Of a stretch of 10,184 nucleotides of DNA, positions 1-6,119 are shown in pieces. The notes beneath the pieces were generated by a model. The model was not told the DNA's origin. It worked only from the letters and a program-made list of their open reading frames with translations, and did not search any database. Position 1 is the stretch's first letter, and every line of letters begins with the position of its first letter. This stretch comes from Planctomycetota bacterium (lineage in GTDB: Bacteria > Planctomycetota > Phycisphaerae > WQYP01): assembly GCA_021828925.1 (NCBI GenBank), contig JAJZCT010000070.1, positions 1 to 10,184 of the forward strand, given 5' to 3'. The position numbers and the translations under genes were made by a program.

Positions 1-1
1 A

Positions 2-52
2 TATCGCCTCATTCATGCCCAGGAAGCCGCCAATGTTGTACCGGCGGGCCAT
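2..52 (-). CDS. possible 5' end of a gene running off the left edge (partial)
   Basis: Reading the minus strand from an ATG at 52 gives 17 open codons to the window edge, beginning MARRYNIGGFLGMNEAI. This composition looks protein-like, but the piece is too short to identify. Upstream there is only a weak G-rich stretch, with no clear ribosome binding site. If real, the gene diverges from the transposase gene at 307 and the palindromes at 72-258 lie between them. It could equally be chance open sequence. Confidence 0.25.
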   Translation of the reverse strand, partial: MARRYNIGGFLGMNEAI

Positions 53-71
53 ACGGCGATGTAATGCGGAC

Positions 72-118
72 CCCGCAGCCATGGGAGGAATCCCATGGCC
101 GTTGGATGCGGACGAGAC
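72..118 (+). repeat. REP-like palindrome, copy 1
   Basis: This 47-bp repeat matches copy 2 (212-258) at all but one position. It folds as an inner 9-bp stem (78-86 with 91-99, GCCATGGGA/TCCCATGGC) closed by the GNRA-type tetraloop GGAA (87-90). An outer 5-bp stem pairs CCGCA (73-77) with TGCGG (107-111), leaving a 7-nt bulge on the 3' side. An imperfect hairpin with a conserved bulge beside a Y1 transposase gene is the layout of REP sequences associated with RAYT proteins. Confidence 0.8.
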
Positions 119-152
119 GTGAATGTCGTCGATGCCCCGGTTCGCGAATCCG

Positions 153-175
153 GCCGCGGGTTTCCACCGCGCGGC
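153..175. other. stem-loop between REP-like copies 1 and 2
   Basis: GCCGCG (153-158) pairs with CGCGGC (170-175), and an inner GGT/ACC extends the stem around a TTCC loop with one bulged G (169). It lies between two direct palindrome copies, recalling the composite BIME arrangement of enterobacterial REPs. The sequence is GC-rich, so a chance hairpin is possible. Confidence 0.35.
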
Positions 176-211
176 TGTGTGCAACGGACGTGGCGGGAAA
201 ATGGTAATATT

Positions 212-258
212 CCCGCAGCCATGGGAGGAATCCCATGGCCGTTGGTTGCGGACGAGAC
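212..258 (+). repeat. REP-like palindrome, copy 2
   Basis: It has the same fold and orientation as copy 1, starts exactly 140 bp after it, and differs only at 246 (T instead of A), inside the 3' bulge. The inner stem is 218-226 with 231-239; the outer stem is 213-217 with 247-251. It ends 48 bp before the transposase start codon. Confidence 0.82.
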
Positions 259-306
259 TGCGGATGCAGCGGATGGTGAAACTGGCAACTTTGGGAGCGT
301 GAACAG

Positions 307-798
307 GTGCCTGTATTTCATTTCGTTTTTCATGCGTACCGATCTTGGGGCGCGGACCACCCTGATGGCTATCGGCAACATGGTCAGCGCGGGCTTATCC
401 CGCCTGATCCAGGAATCGCACGTTATCGCGACCGTTTGGCGAGATCGGCGGAAGTAGTATTTACCGCCGAGATGCAAACGATTTTTGTCGCGACCGCTCG
501 TCAGGCCTGTTCTCGTAGAGAATGGCGTTTGCACGCAATTGTGGCCACGCCTACGCACGTACACGCCGTCGTAAGCTGGAAATCGGATATATCTGAATCA
601 GAGGTGACAGGCTCGCTGAAGCGGCTTATGAGTCGTGAAGCAGGCAAGTATACGAGCGATGGACTTAAACGCCGCTTTTCACGCGGGGCGTCATGTACCA
701 GGATAAAAAATCGGTCGCACCTCACTGAATTGATTCATGAATACCTGCCTGAACATACGGGCGTCTATTGGCGCGAGGAAGTGGCAGAGGAGAAATAA
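307..798 (+). CDS. REP-associated tyrosine transposase (RAYT), Y1/HUH IS200-like
   Basis: The protein has 163 residues and looks intact. The HUH motif is H84-V85-H86 in the context ATPTHVHAVVSW, which coordinates the metal in Y1 single-strand DNA transposases. Y146, in HEYLPEH near the C-terminus, is the likely nucleophilic tyrosine; Y115 is an alternative. The N-terminal beta strand (PVFHFVFHAYRSW) and the run RRFSRGAS at 122-128 match RAYT-like proteins I recall from planctomycetes. The GTG start is preceded by GGGAG (293-297) at a spacing of 9. In the family, RAYTs nick and join REP hairpins and are usually single-copy, domesticated genes. Palindromes flank this gene on both sides (212-258 and 833-872), supporting a cognate pair. 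No IS200/IS605 tnpB partner is visible. Activity is inferred, not shown. Confidence 0.82.
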   Translation: MPVFHFVFHAYRSWGADHPDGYRQHGQRGLIPPDPGIARYRDRLARSAEVVFTAEMQTIFVATARQACSRREWRLHAIVATPTHVHAVVSWKSDISESEVTGSLKRLMSREAGKYTSDGLKRRFSRGASCTRIKNRSHLTELIHEYLPEHTGVYWREEVAEEK

Positions 799-832
799 AG
801 TGGTATTCTAACGCAGGATGCCCATCGCGTTT

Positions 833-872
833 CCGCAGCCGTGGGAGGAATCCCATGGCCGTTGGTTGCGGA
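833..872 (+). repeat. REP-like palindrome, copy 3
   Basis: This copy is in the same orientation as copies 1 and 2 and shares 40 bp with copy 2. The single change is at 841, where A becomes G and turns an inner-stem A-T pair into a G-T wobble (841 with 856). The fold survives in the plus-strand single strand or RNA. The outer stem is 833-837 with 867-871. It lies between the transposase stop and valS, 64 bp before the valS start, so it could also act as a stem-loop in a read-through transcript. Confidence 0.8.
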
Positions 873-936
873 TGTGGTAAGCCGAACAGTGCCGTGGGCA
901 TTTTCGGCGATTTATATTATTAACTGAAGGATACCC

Positions 937-3900
937 GTGACAGAAGAACTCCCTACGCAATACCAACCGGTGGAAGTGGAAAACCGGATTTATAAAAAAT
1001 GGATGGATCAAACCGGCGGCTTTCATGCCATTGCCGGAGATAAACCGGTGGATAAGCGCTTCAGCATGGTTATTCCGCCGCCCAATGTCACGGGGGCCTT
1101 GCATCTGGGCCACGCCATCAACGCCACCATTCAGGATATTCTGGCGCGGTATCACCGCATGTCCGGCCACGACACGCTCTGGATGCCCGGCATTGACCAC
1201 GCCGGTATTGCCACGCAGGCGGTCGTGGAAAAAACCATTTTTGAAAAGGAAAAGAAAAATCGCCACGACTTGGGCCGTGATGAACTCGTTAAGCGAATTT
1301 GGGAATGGAAAGAAAAATTCGGCAACCGCATTCTTGATCAATTAAAAGCGGTGGGGGCCTCCTGTGATTGGCCGCGCACGCGCTTTACGCTCGATGACAC
1401 CTGCGCCGACGCAGTGCGTGAAGCGTTTTTCAAGTTATTCAAGGACGGCCTGATTTTCCGCGGCTTACGCTTGGTCAACTGGGACACCCATTTACAAACG
1501 GCAGTTGCCGATGATGAAATTTATCATGAAACCGTCAAAGGGCAGATGACCAGCATTCGCTATCCCATTGCTGATCGGCGGGAAGGCGATCCGGAATATC
1601 TGGTAGTGGCCACGACCCGCCCGGAAACCATGCTCGGTGATACCGCCGTGGCGGTGCATTCGGGAGATCCGCGCTATCAACATCTCATCGGCCGGCAGGT
1701 GGTTGTCCCGCTGGTGGGGCGGAAGATTCCCATCATCGCTGATGATTTACTGGTGGATCCGAAGTTCGGCACCGGTGTGGTGAAAGTTACTCCCGCTCAT
1801 GATCCCAACGATTATGCCACCGGCCAGCGGCATCAGTTGCCGCAGATCAATCTGCTCACACCCGATGGAAAAACCAACTCCGCCGGTAAAGGTGAATTTC
1901 AAGATCGGACATTTAATTATGAAGGGCTGAAATTTTCCTCCGAAACCCGCAAGCGCGTGCTGGAAGATTTAGAGTCTCTCGGCCTGATTGCTGAAAAAAA
2001 GCCGCATGACCATGAAGTCGGCCACAGCGATCGCAGCAAAACCCCCATTGAACCCTATTTAAGCGAACAATGGTTTGTCAAAATGGGGGATGTGCCGGGC
2101 GGTATTACCTTAGCGGATGGAACCAAAGCCGACGGCCTGGCCCAAGCCGCCATTGACGCCGTGAAATCAGGCCGCGTTAAAATCACACCCGAACGCTACG
2201 CCCAGGGCTATATCGACTGGCTCTCACAAAAACGCGACTGGTGCATCAGCCGCCAACTCTGGTGGGGCCATCGGATTCCGGTGTGGACGATGCAAAGGGT
2301 GAATCCTAGTCCGCTCCCGCCCCGAGCGACGGCCGATTTGGAACGCCATGGGATCGCCGTTCGGGAATTTTTTGCCCAGGGCAGTACCCCGTGTATTGCT
2401 TTAGCCGCAACCGACACGAGTGCGGAGAGTTTACTTAGGGATTCCCTTCAGTGGCTGCGCGGAGCTGTGCAGCGTGAATATGAGGGTAAGGTGCCTCTTG
2501 CCCCAGACGTTGCGCCGGAGGCGCATTCGGTGGCGGGCCTGTTACAGAATTCTCTCTTCTGTATCCCAGGTTCTGAGAACCAAGACCCCTACGTTCTGGA
2601 TACCTGGTTCTCCTCTGCACTGTGGCCGTTATCCACGCTGGGCTGGCCCCAAAAAGGCACCAGTGATAAACCCGAAGACCAACTGTTGCCGTATTTTTAT
2701 CCTACCAGCGTCTTATCCACAGCACGGGAAATTCTCACACTCTGGGTAGCGCGCATGGTCATGTTCGGGTTGTATCTCCATGGCGATGTGCCCTTCAAAC
2801 AAGTTTACATCCATGCGGTAATTCAGGATGGCAACGGCAAGCCGATGAAAAAATCGCTCGGTAATGGCGTAGATCCGGTGGATATTGTCGAAAGCCACGG
2901 AGCCGATGCCCTGCGGTTTACCCTCGCGTCCATGGCCACGGAAACGCAGGACATCCGCCTGCCGGTGGTGAAGGATAAGGAAAGCGGCAAAAACACCAGT
3001 CCGCGCTTTGATGCGGGCCGCAATTTTGCCAATAAAATCTGGAATGCTTCCCGCTTTATTTTATCCAATATTGAATTAACCACCGTGCCGACGCTGGATG
3101 AAGTTATCCAGATATCCGATGGCAAGTACCTCGAAGACCGCTGGATTTTAAGCCGCCTCAATGACACGGTGGCCCAGGTGGGCGGTACCGGCATTACGCC
3201 GCAACGTCCGGGTTTAATTGACGAATTCCGCTTTCCTGATGTCTGCTCCACGCTCTACAGCTTTTTCTGGAATGATCTCTGCGATTGGTATCTCGAAATC
3301 GCCAAAGCCCGAATCCGGCGGAAAGACCCGCGCGTGCAACGCATCTTGCTGTATGTCTTGCGCAGCAGTCTGGCGTTGCTGCATCCAGTGATGCCGTTTA
3401 TTACCGAAGCCATTTGGGAAAAATTGCCGGGATCAACCACATTGCTGATGCTCACAGCATTTCCGCGCGCTGACGCTCGCCTGAATTACCCCGAAGCCGA
3501 AGCAAAAATCCAGACGATTCAACAAATTACCCGTGCCATTCGGGATATTCGCAATCAATACAATGTGGATATGAAACGCACTCTGGAAACGACGATTCAG
3601 ACGCAAGCCGCCGATGCCGCGGTTATCTCCGGCGGGGCGGAAATTATCCAGACTCTGGCTAATGCCAAACTCATCGCCGTCGGCCTGGACGCGAAAAAAC
3701 CCGAAAACTCCGCCACCGCTGTGGTGGGTTCCACGCGCATTTTTGTTTCCGACGTCATTGACCGCAATGCGGAACTTGCCCGCCTGGAAAAGCGCCGATC
3801 AGAACTGGATAAACTCATCGCCTCAAGCAACGCCAAATTAGGCAATGAAGCGTTTGTCGGCAAAGCGCCGCCCGCCGTCGTACAAGGCTTACGCGATCAA

Positions 3901-3966
3901 CTTCAACGTCAGGAATCCGAACTCTCCACCGTCCAAAACAGCCTCTCCGAATTAGCCACCACGTAA
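937..3966 (+). CDS. valS: valyl-tRNA synthetase
   Basis: This class Ia synthetase attaches valine to tRNA-Val in the cytoplasm and hydrolyses mischarged threonyl-tRNA. It has 1009 residues, against roughly 880-950 in most bacteria. The HIGH signature is HLGH at 56-59, followed by WMPGIDHAGIATQ at about 82-94. The CP1 editing domain shows TTRPET (226-231) and AHDPNDY (287-293). Next come WWGHRIPVW (to 450), DTWFSSALW (from 555) and RNFANKIWNASRF in the anticodon-binding part. A charged C-terminal helix pair (about 945-1009) fits the tRNA-binding coiled coil. Two oddities: the KMSKS loop reads PMKKS (636-640), and about 98 residues replace the usual short linker at 451-548. The GTG start is chosen because GAAGG (926-930) lies 6 nt upstream. 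Confidence 0.97.
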   Translation: MTEELPTQYQPVEVENRIYKKWMDQTGGFHAIAGDKPVDKRFSMVIPPPNVTGALHLGHAINATIQDILARYHRMSGHDTLWMPGIDHAGIATQAVVEKTIFEKEKKNRHDLGRDELVKRIWEWKEKFGNRILDQLKAVGASCDWPRTRFTLDDTCADAVREAFFKLFKDGLIFRGLRLVNWDTHLQTAVADDEIYHETVKGQMTSIRYPIADRREGDPEYLVVATTRPETMLGDTAVAVHSGDPRYQHLIGRQVVVPLVGRKIPIIADDLLVDPKFGTGVVKVTPAHDPNDYATGQRHQLPQINLLTPDGKTNSAGKGEFQDRTFNYEGLKFSSETRKRVLEDLESLGLIAEKKPHDHEVGHSDRSKTPIEPYLSEQWFVKMGDVPGGITLADGTKADGLAQAAIDAVKSGRVKITPERYAQGYIDWLSQKRDWCISRQLWWGHRIPVWTMQRVNPSPLPPRATADLERHGIAVREFFAQGSTPCIALAATDTSAESLLRDSLQWLRGAVQREYEGKVPLAPDVAPEAHSVAGLLQNSLFCIPGSENQDPYVLDTWFSSALWPLSTLGWPQKGTSDKPEDQLLPYFYPTSVLSTAREILTLWVARMVMFGLYLHGDVPFKQVYIHAVIQDGNGKPMKKSLGNGVDPVDIVESHGADALRFTLASMATETQDIRLPVVKDKESGKNTSPRFDAGRNFANKIWNASRFILSNIELTTVPTLDEVIQISDGKYLEDRWILSRLNDTVAQVGGTGITPQRPGLIDEFRFPDVCSTLYSFFWNDLCDWYLEIAKARIRRKDPRVQRILLYVLRSSLALLHPVMPFITEAIWEKLPGSTTLLMLTAFPRADARLNYPEAEAKIQTIQQITRAIRDIRNQYNVDMKRTLETTIQTQAADAAVISGGAEIIQTLANAKLIAVGLDAKKPENSATAVVGSTRIFVSDVIDRNAELARLEKRRSELDKLIASSNAKLGNEAFVGKAPPAVVQGLRDQLQRQESELSTVQNSLSELATT

Positions 3967-4018
3967 TGGAAAATAGCTGCATTCCAACGCGGTGCGTGGG
4001 GTGTCAATCGCGACGGAC

Positions 4019-4030
4019 CGAAGCGCTTCG
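4019..4030. other. 12-bp perfect palindrome after valS
   Basis: CGAAGCGCTTCG is a perfect inverted repeat in the 212-bp gap between the convergent valS and coiled-coil genes. No T-run follows, so it is not a standard intrinsic terminator. It may be a protein-binding site or chance. Confidence 0.25.
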
Positions 4031-4056
4031 TGGCATCAAACGGCATTCCGCAGTCA

Positions 4057-4076
4057 CTCAACGCTGCCGCATTGAG
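4057..4076 (-). terminator. stem-loop in the convergent gap (weak terminator candidate)
   Basis: On the minus strand CTCAATGC pairs with GCGTTGAG through 8 positions (one U-G wobble) around a GGCA loop. On the plus strand one pair becomes a C-A mismatch, so the fold favours minus-strand RNA. It lies about 100 bp past the stop of the coiled-coil gene. No U-tract follows, so intrinsic termination is doubtful. Confidence 0.25.
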
Positions 4077-4178
4077 CTAATATCATGTTATGGCGTGATG
4101 GGAAATCGCGGCAAAATTTCGGATTCCAGGTTCCAACCCACTCTGATCAATGCTTCTCTGAACCGTGAACCGCTTTTC

Positions 4179-4886
4179 TTATTTGTGATACGACAGCAGC
4201 AGCAGCATGGTAATCAGTGAAACCAGCGCCATAACAAAAGCGCCATTGACCATCCACGTATTGCGGCTCTTGGATTTTTCAATCCATTCCTGCACCTGCA
4301 TCGCCGATGAGGCATAACTGTTGCGCACCTGTTCCAGACAATCCACCGCGTGGTTGTTGGCCGCCTGCAAACGGTCAATCATCATCGAAAACCGATTGAG
4401 CGATTCCACCAGTTGCCGGTCAATTTCATTACCGGTTTCAATTTGTTCGCGCAGACGCCGCATACATTCTGTGGAATCTTTCCCCACCGCAATGCCCGAA
4501 AGCGCATCGTTAATTTTTTTCTGCTGCTGCGCGTGCATCGCCAGGCGATCGGTCACCACATCCAGCATCTGGGACTGCATTCGGCTGGTTTGCGGCAACG
4601 CTTCTACGGCATGGGGCATCGCGGTTAAACGTTGTAACAGCTCTTCCTGCCGCCGGACTTGGCCGTCCAGCAACCCGCGCAGTTCCTGAACGGTTTCCAA
4701 CAGCGAATCGTAACTTTGCTGAAGTTTGTAATTATTGGTTTCCGGTATAGCCGGCCCGACGCGTGAAAGCACATCCGGGTTGTTGGAATCCGCCTCTGAC
4801 TGCTTAATCGCTCCCCACGCCTGATAGTCCACAATCGTCGGCTGATGTCCGCCAATCGCCCGCTTAAACGCTTCCAACATACCCAT
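4179..4886 (-). CDS. tail-anchored coiled-coil membrane protein, function unknown
   Basis: I do not recognise a named family. The protein has 235 residues. The N-terminal part (1-50) is mixed. Residues about 52-205 are almost entirely helix-forming and rich in Q, E, R, L and M, with heptad-like stretches (SYDSLLETVQELRGLLDGQV, QIETGNEIDRQLVESLNRF), so a long coiled coil is likely. A single hydrophobic segment (about 211-233, WMVNGAFVMALV onward) ends two residues before the C-terminus, giving a tail-anchored topology with the coiled coil in the cytoplasm. The start is fixed by AGGAG (4895-4899) 8 nt upstream; an ATG two codons later is an alternative. The gene has its own extended -10 promoter and follows the lipoprotein gene by 73 bp. 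A structural or scaffolding role at the membrane is inference. Confidence 0.85.
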   Translation of the reverse strand: MGMLEAFKRAIGGHQPTIVDYQAWGAIKQSEADSNNPDVLSRVGPAIPETNNYKLQQSYDSLLETVQELRGLLDGQVRRQEELLQRLTAMPHAVEALPQTSRMQSQMLDVVTDRLAMHAQQQKKINDALSGIAVGKDSTECMRRLREQIETGNEIDRQLVESLNRFSMMIDRLQAANNHAVDCLEQVRNSYASSAMQVQEWIEKSKSRNTWMVNGAFVMALVSLITMLLLLSYHK

Positions 4887-4920
4887 GTGTAGAACTCCTG
4901 CATGTCCCTTCGTTCTATCT

Positions 4921-4929
4921 ATTATAGCA
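4921..4929 (-). promoter_or_regulatory. extended -10 promoter of the coiled-coil gene
   Basis: On the minus strand the sequence reads TGCTATAAT, a perfect -10 hexamer (4921-4926) with the TG extension that allows a weak -35. The best -35 at an 18-nt spacing is only TTACCG. Transcription would start near 4914, giving a leader of about 28 nt that includes the ribosome binding site. Confidence 0.55.
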
Positions 4930-4944
4930 ACGCGGGAACCGCGT
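4930..4944. other. hairpin beside the coiled-coil gene promoter
   Basis: ACGCGG (4930-4935) and CCGCGT (4939-4944) form a perfect 6-bp stem around a 3-nt loop. It sits in the -10/-35 spacer region and just past the stop of the lipoprotein gene. It could end lipoprotein transcription (though it lacks a U-run) or be an operator. Confidence 0.35.
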
Positions 4945-4959
4945 CGGTAATGCTCGGCA

Positions 4960-5679
4960 TCACTTGCTGGTGCCTGCCGACGTTGCAGAGGGCATGGTCA
5001 TGGGCATGTTATCGGACGTCTTTGCCTTACCCGCTTTAGTTGTGACCGCAGGCTTTTTCATTCCCGAAACCGGCTTTCCGGCGGGCATGGTGGCCGGGGC
5101 CGGCATTTCCGGCGTTACATTCTGCCCGATCGGCAAATCAACAGATTCGCATAACAGCACCAGGCTGAGTTTGTTGTTATCCCAATGATCATATTGATGA
5201 TAAACCTGCGTCTTGCCGTTGGCACGAATCTGCAACGTCATGGCGTTGCGCTGATAATTATCCACCGGGCTATTCCAATAGTGCCATGTAAAGGCATTGT
5301 TCAGCAGCCCGTGCCGCGTAATTTCATTCCACATCGCCTGAAGCTGATCATGCGTCAGCGGCGTGTCCACCTGATCCTGTGAGGCAATGTGGTTCTTGTA
5401 ATCGGCAAAGGTTGTATAGGTGGTGCGGCTCATCATGTCCCCGGCGGAAATGACCTGATGCACATGTTGCCGACTGAAGTACGTATCCGTATTGCGGTCA
5501 ATGACAATCGACAAATCCGCCGGATAGGGTGTCACCACCAGCGGCTGTCGCGCTGCAAACGGGTTATTGGTCACCGCGCCGCAGCCCGCGAGGCTCAATG
5601 CCCCGCCGACTGTCAGCAGCATTACAAGAGTCAAAACAATTTTCCGAAGATCGAGTCGGCTGGTCCATGTTGGACGCAT
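4960..5679 (-). CDS. putative lipoprotein of unknown function
   Basis: The protein has 239 residues from the chosen start. A positively charged N-terminus (to K13) and hydrophobic core lead to the lipobox LAGC, with the lipidated cysteine at 33. Export by Sec and anchoring by a diacylglyceryl group therefore look likely. The mature part (34-187) is polar and rich in aromatics and histidines (TWHYWNSPVDNYQRNAMTLQ), with no family I can name. Residues 188-239 are a low-complexity tail rich in P, A, T, M and K, probably disordered. The frame stays open to an ATG at 5817, but the start at 5679 has AAAGGA (5687-5692) 7 nt upstream, sits directly before the signal peptide, and lies downstream of a good promoter. 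Its neighbour on the same strand is the tail-anchored coiled-coil gene, so both products may act at the envelope. Confidence 0.85.
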   Translation of the reverse strand: MRPTWTSRLDLRKIVLTLVMLLTVGGALSLAGCGAVTNNPFAARQPLVVTPYPADLSIVIDRNTDTYFSRQHVHQVISAGDMMSRTTYTTFADYKNHIASQDQVDTPLTHDQLQAMWNEITRHGLLNNAFTWHYWNSPVDNYQRNAMTLQIRANGKTQVYHQYDHWDNNKLSLVLLCESVDLPIGQNVTPEMPAPATMPAGKPVSGMKKPAVTTKAGKAKTSDNMPMTMPSATSAGTSK

Positions 5680-5720
5680 AGCGGAATCCTTTCGCCAAAC
5701 AACTGGTCTACTGAAGCGGT

Positions 5721-5749
5721 AGTATAACGCCAAACCCCTTATATGCGAA
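5721..5749 (-). promoter_or_regulatory. sigma-70-type promoter of the lipoprotein gene
   Basis: On the minus strand TTCGCA (5744-5749) and TATACT (5721-5726) are separated by exactly 17 nt. Transcription would start near 5714, giving a leader of about 35 nt before the ATG at 5679. This supports the internal start rather than the longer frame from 5817. Confidence 0.5.
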
Positions 5750-5790
5750 AGTGTGTCGCGGTCATCCATCCCCTGATCCGGCATATCCGC

Positions 5791-5796
5791 TACAAT
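5791..5796 (+). promoter_or_regulatory. possible -10 element of the small-protein/TatD operon
   Basis: TACAAT matches five of six positions of the -10 consensus and lies 52 bp before the ATG at 5849, in the intergenic region shared with the divergent lipoprotein gene. No acceptable -35 is visible at normal spacing, so an activator or another sigma factor may be used, or the site is spurious. Confidence 0.3.
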
Positions 5797-5848
5797 CATG
5801 TTGAAATTGCCGCCCAAGGCTCGGACAGGTTCTCATAGGAGTTCGAAC

Positions 5849-6094
5849 ATGCAAATGTCACCAACATCGCCGGGAAATTTAACTGCCCCGGAGGTTCTTG
5901 ATGCTTATTTTCTTGAGGCCCGCGCCCGGCTTATTGAATTGGCGGCTACCTTAGATCGTATCGATCGTGCTGCGGGAAGCCAGGCCGTGCAGTCTGATGC
6001 TCGGCTGAAGTTTATCCACGATTCCCTGCAGATACTGCAACGCACCCAGCCGGGCCGCGCCAAGGCAGTTCAGGAACTTTACTCATTGAAATAA
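5849..6094 (+). CDS. small helical protein of unknown function, operon partner of the TatD-like hydrolase
   Basis: The protein has 81 residues. AGGAG (5837-5841) stands 7 nt before the ATG at 5849, which decides the start; an in-frame ATG at 5798 lacks such a site. After a short polar N-terminus the chain is almost all predicted helix: one helix around EVLDAYFLEARARLIELAAT, then LDRIDRA, then about KFIHDSLQILQRTQ and AKAVQELYSLK. There is no cysteine, signal peptide or membrane segment, so it is probably cytosolic. The stop lies 25 bp before the hydrolase start. I have an impression of similar short proteins containing DxxFLExRxxLxELAAxLDRxDR in other bacteria, but cannot name a function. Confidence 0.85.
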   Translation: MQMSPTSPGNLTAPEVLDAYFLEARARLIELAATLDRIDRAAGSQAVQSDARLKFIHDSLQILQRTQPGRAKAVQELYSLK

Positions 6095-6119
6095 CGGCTT
6101 AATGCGGAGCATTTGGATA

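Noticed and set aside
95..457. Open plus-strand frame of 120 codons across palindromes 1 and 2
   Set aside because: It runs through two non-coding repeats and overlaps the transposase start in another frame; the translation has no protein-like pattern.
911..920. AT-rich TTTATATTAT before valS as a -10 box
   Set aside because: Transcription would start on top of the valS ribosome binding site, and no -35 is visible at normal spacing.
808..1341. Minus-strand frame of 177 codons covering palindrome 3 and the valS start
   Set aside because: It is antisense to the strongly supported valS N-terminus and runs through a repeat.
3966..4220. 84-codon frame overlapping the valS stop
   Set aside because: No ribosome binding site; the sequence is not protein-like and it runs into the 3' end of the convergent coiled-coil gene.
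5680..5817. N-terminal extension of the lipoprotein to an ATG at 5817
   Set aside because: The extension would bury the signal peptide and includes the promoter; the start at 5679 has a good ribosome binding site.
6102..6119. Earlier ATG for the TatD-like hydrolase
   Set aside because: No ribosome binding site, and it would add six residues before the normally N-terminal HxH motif.
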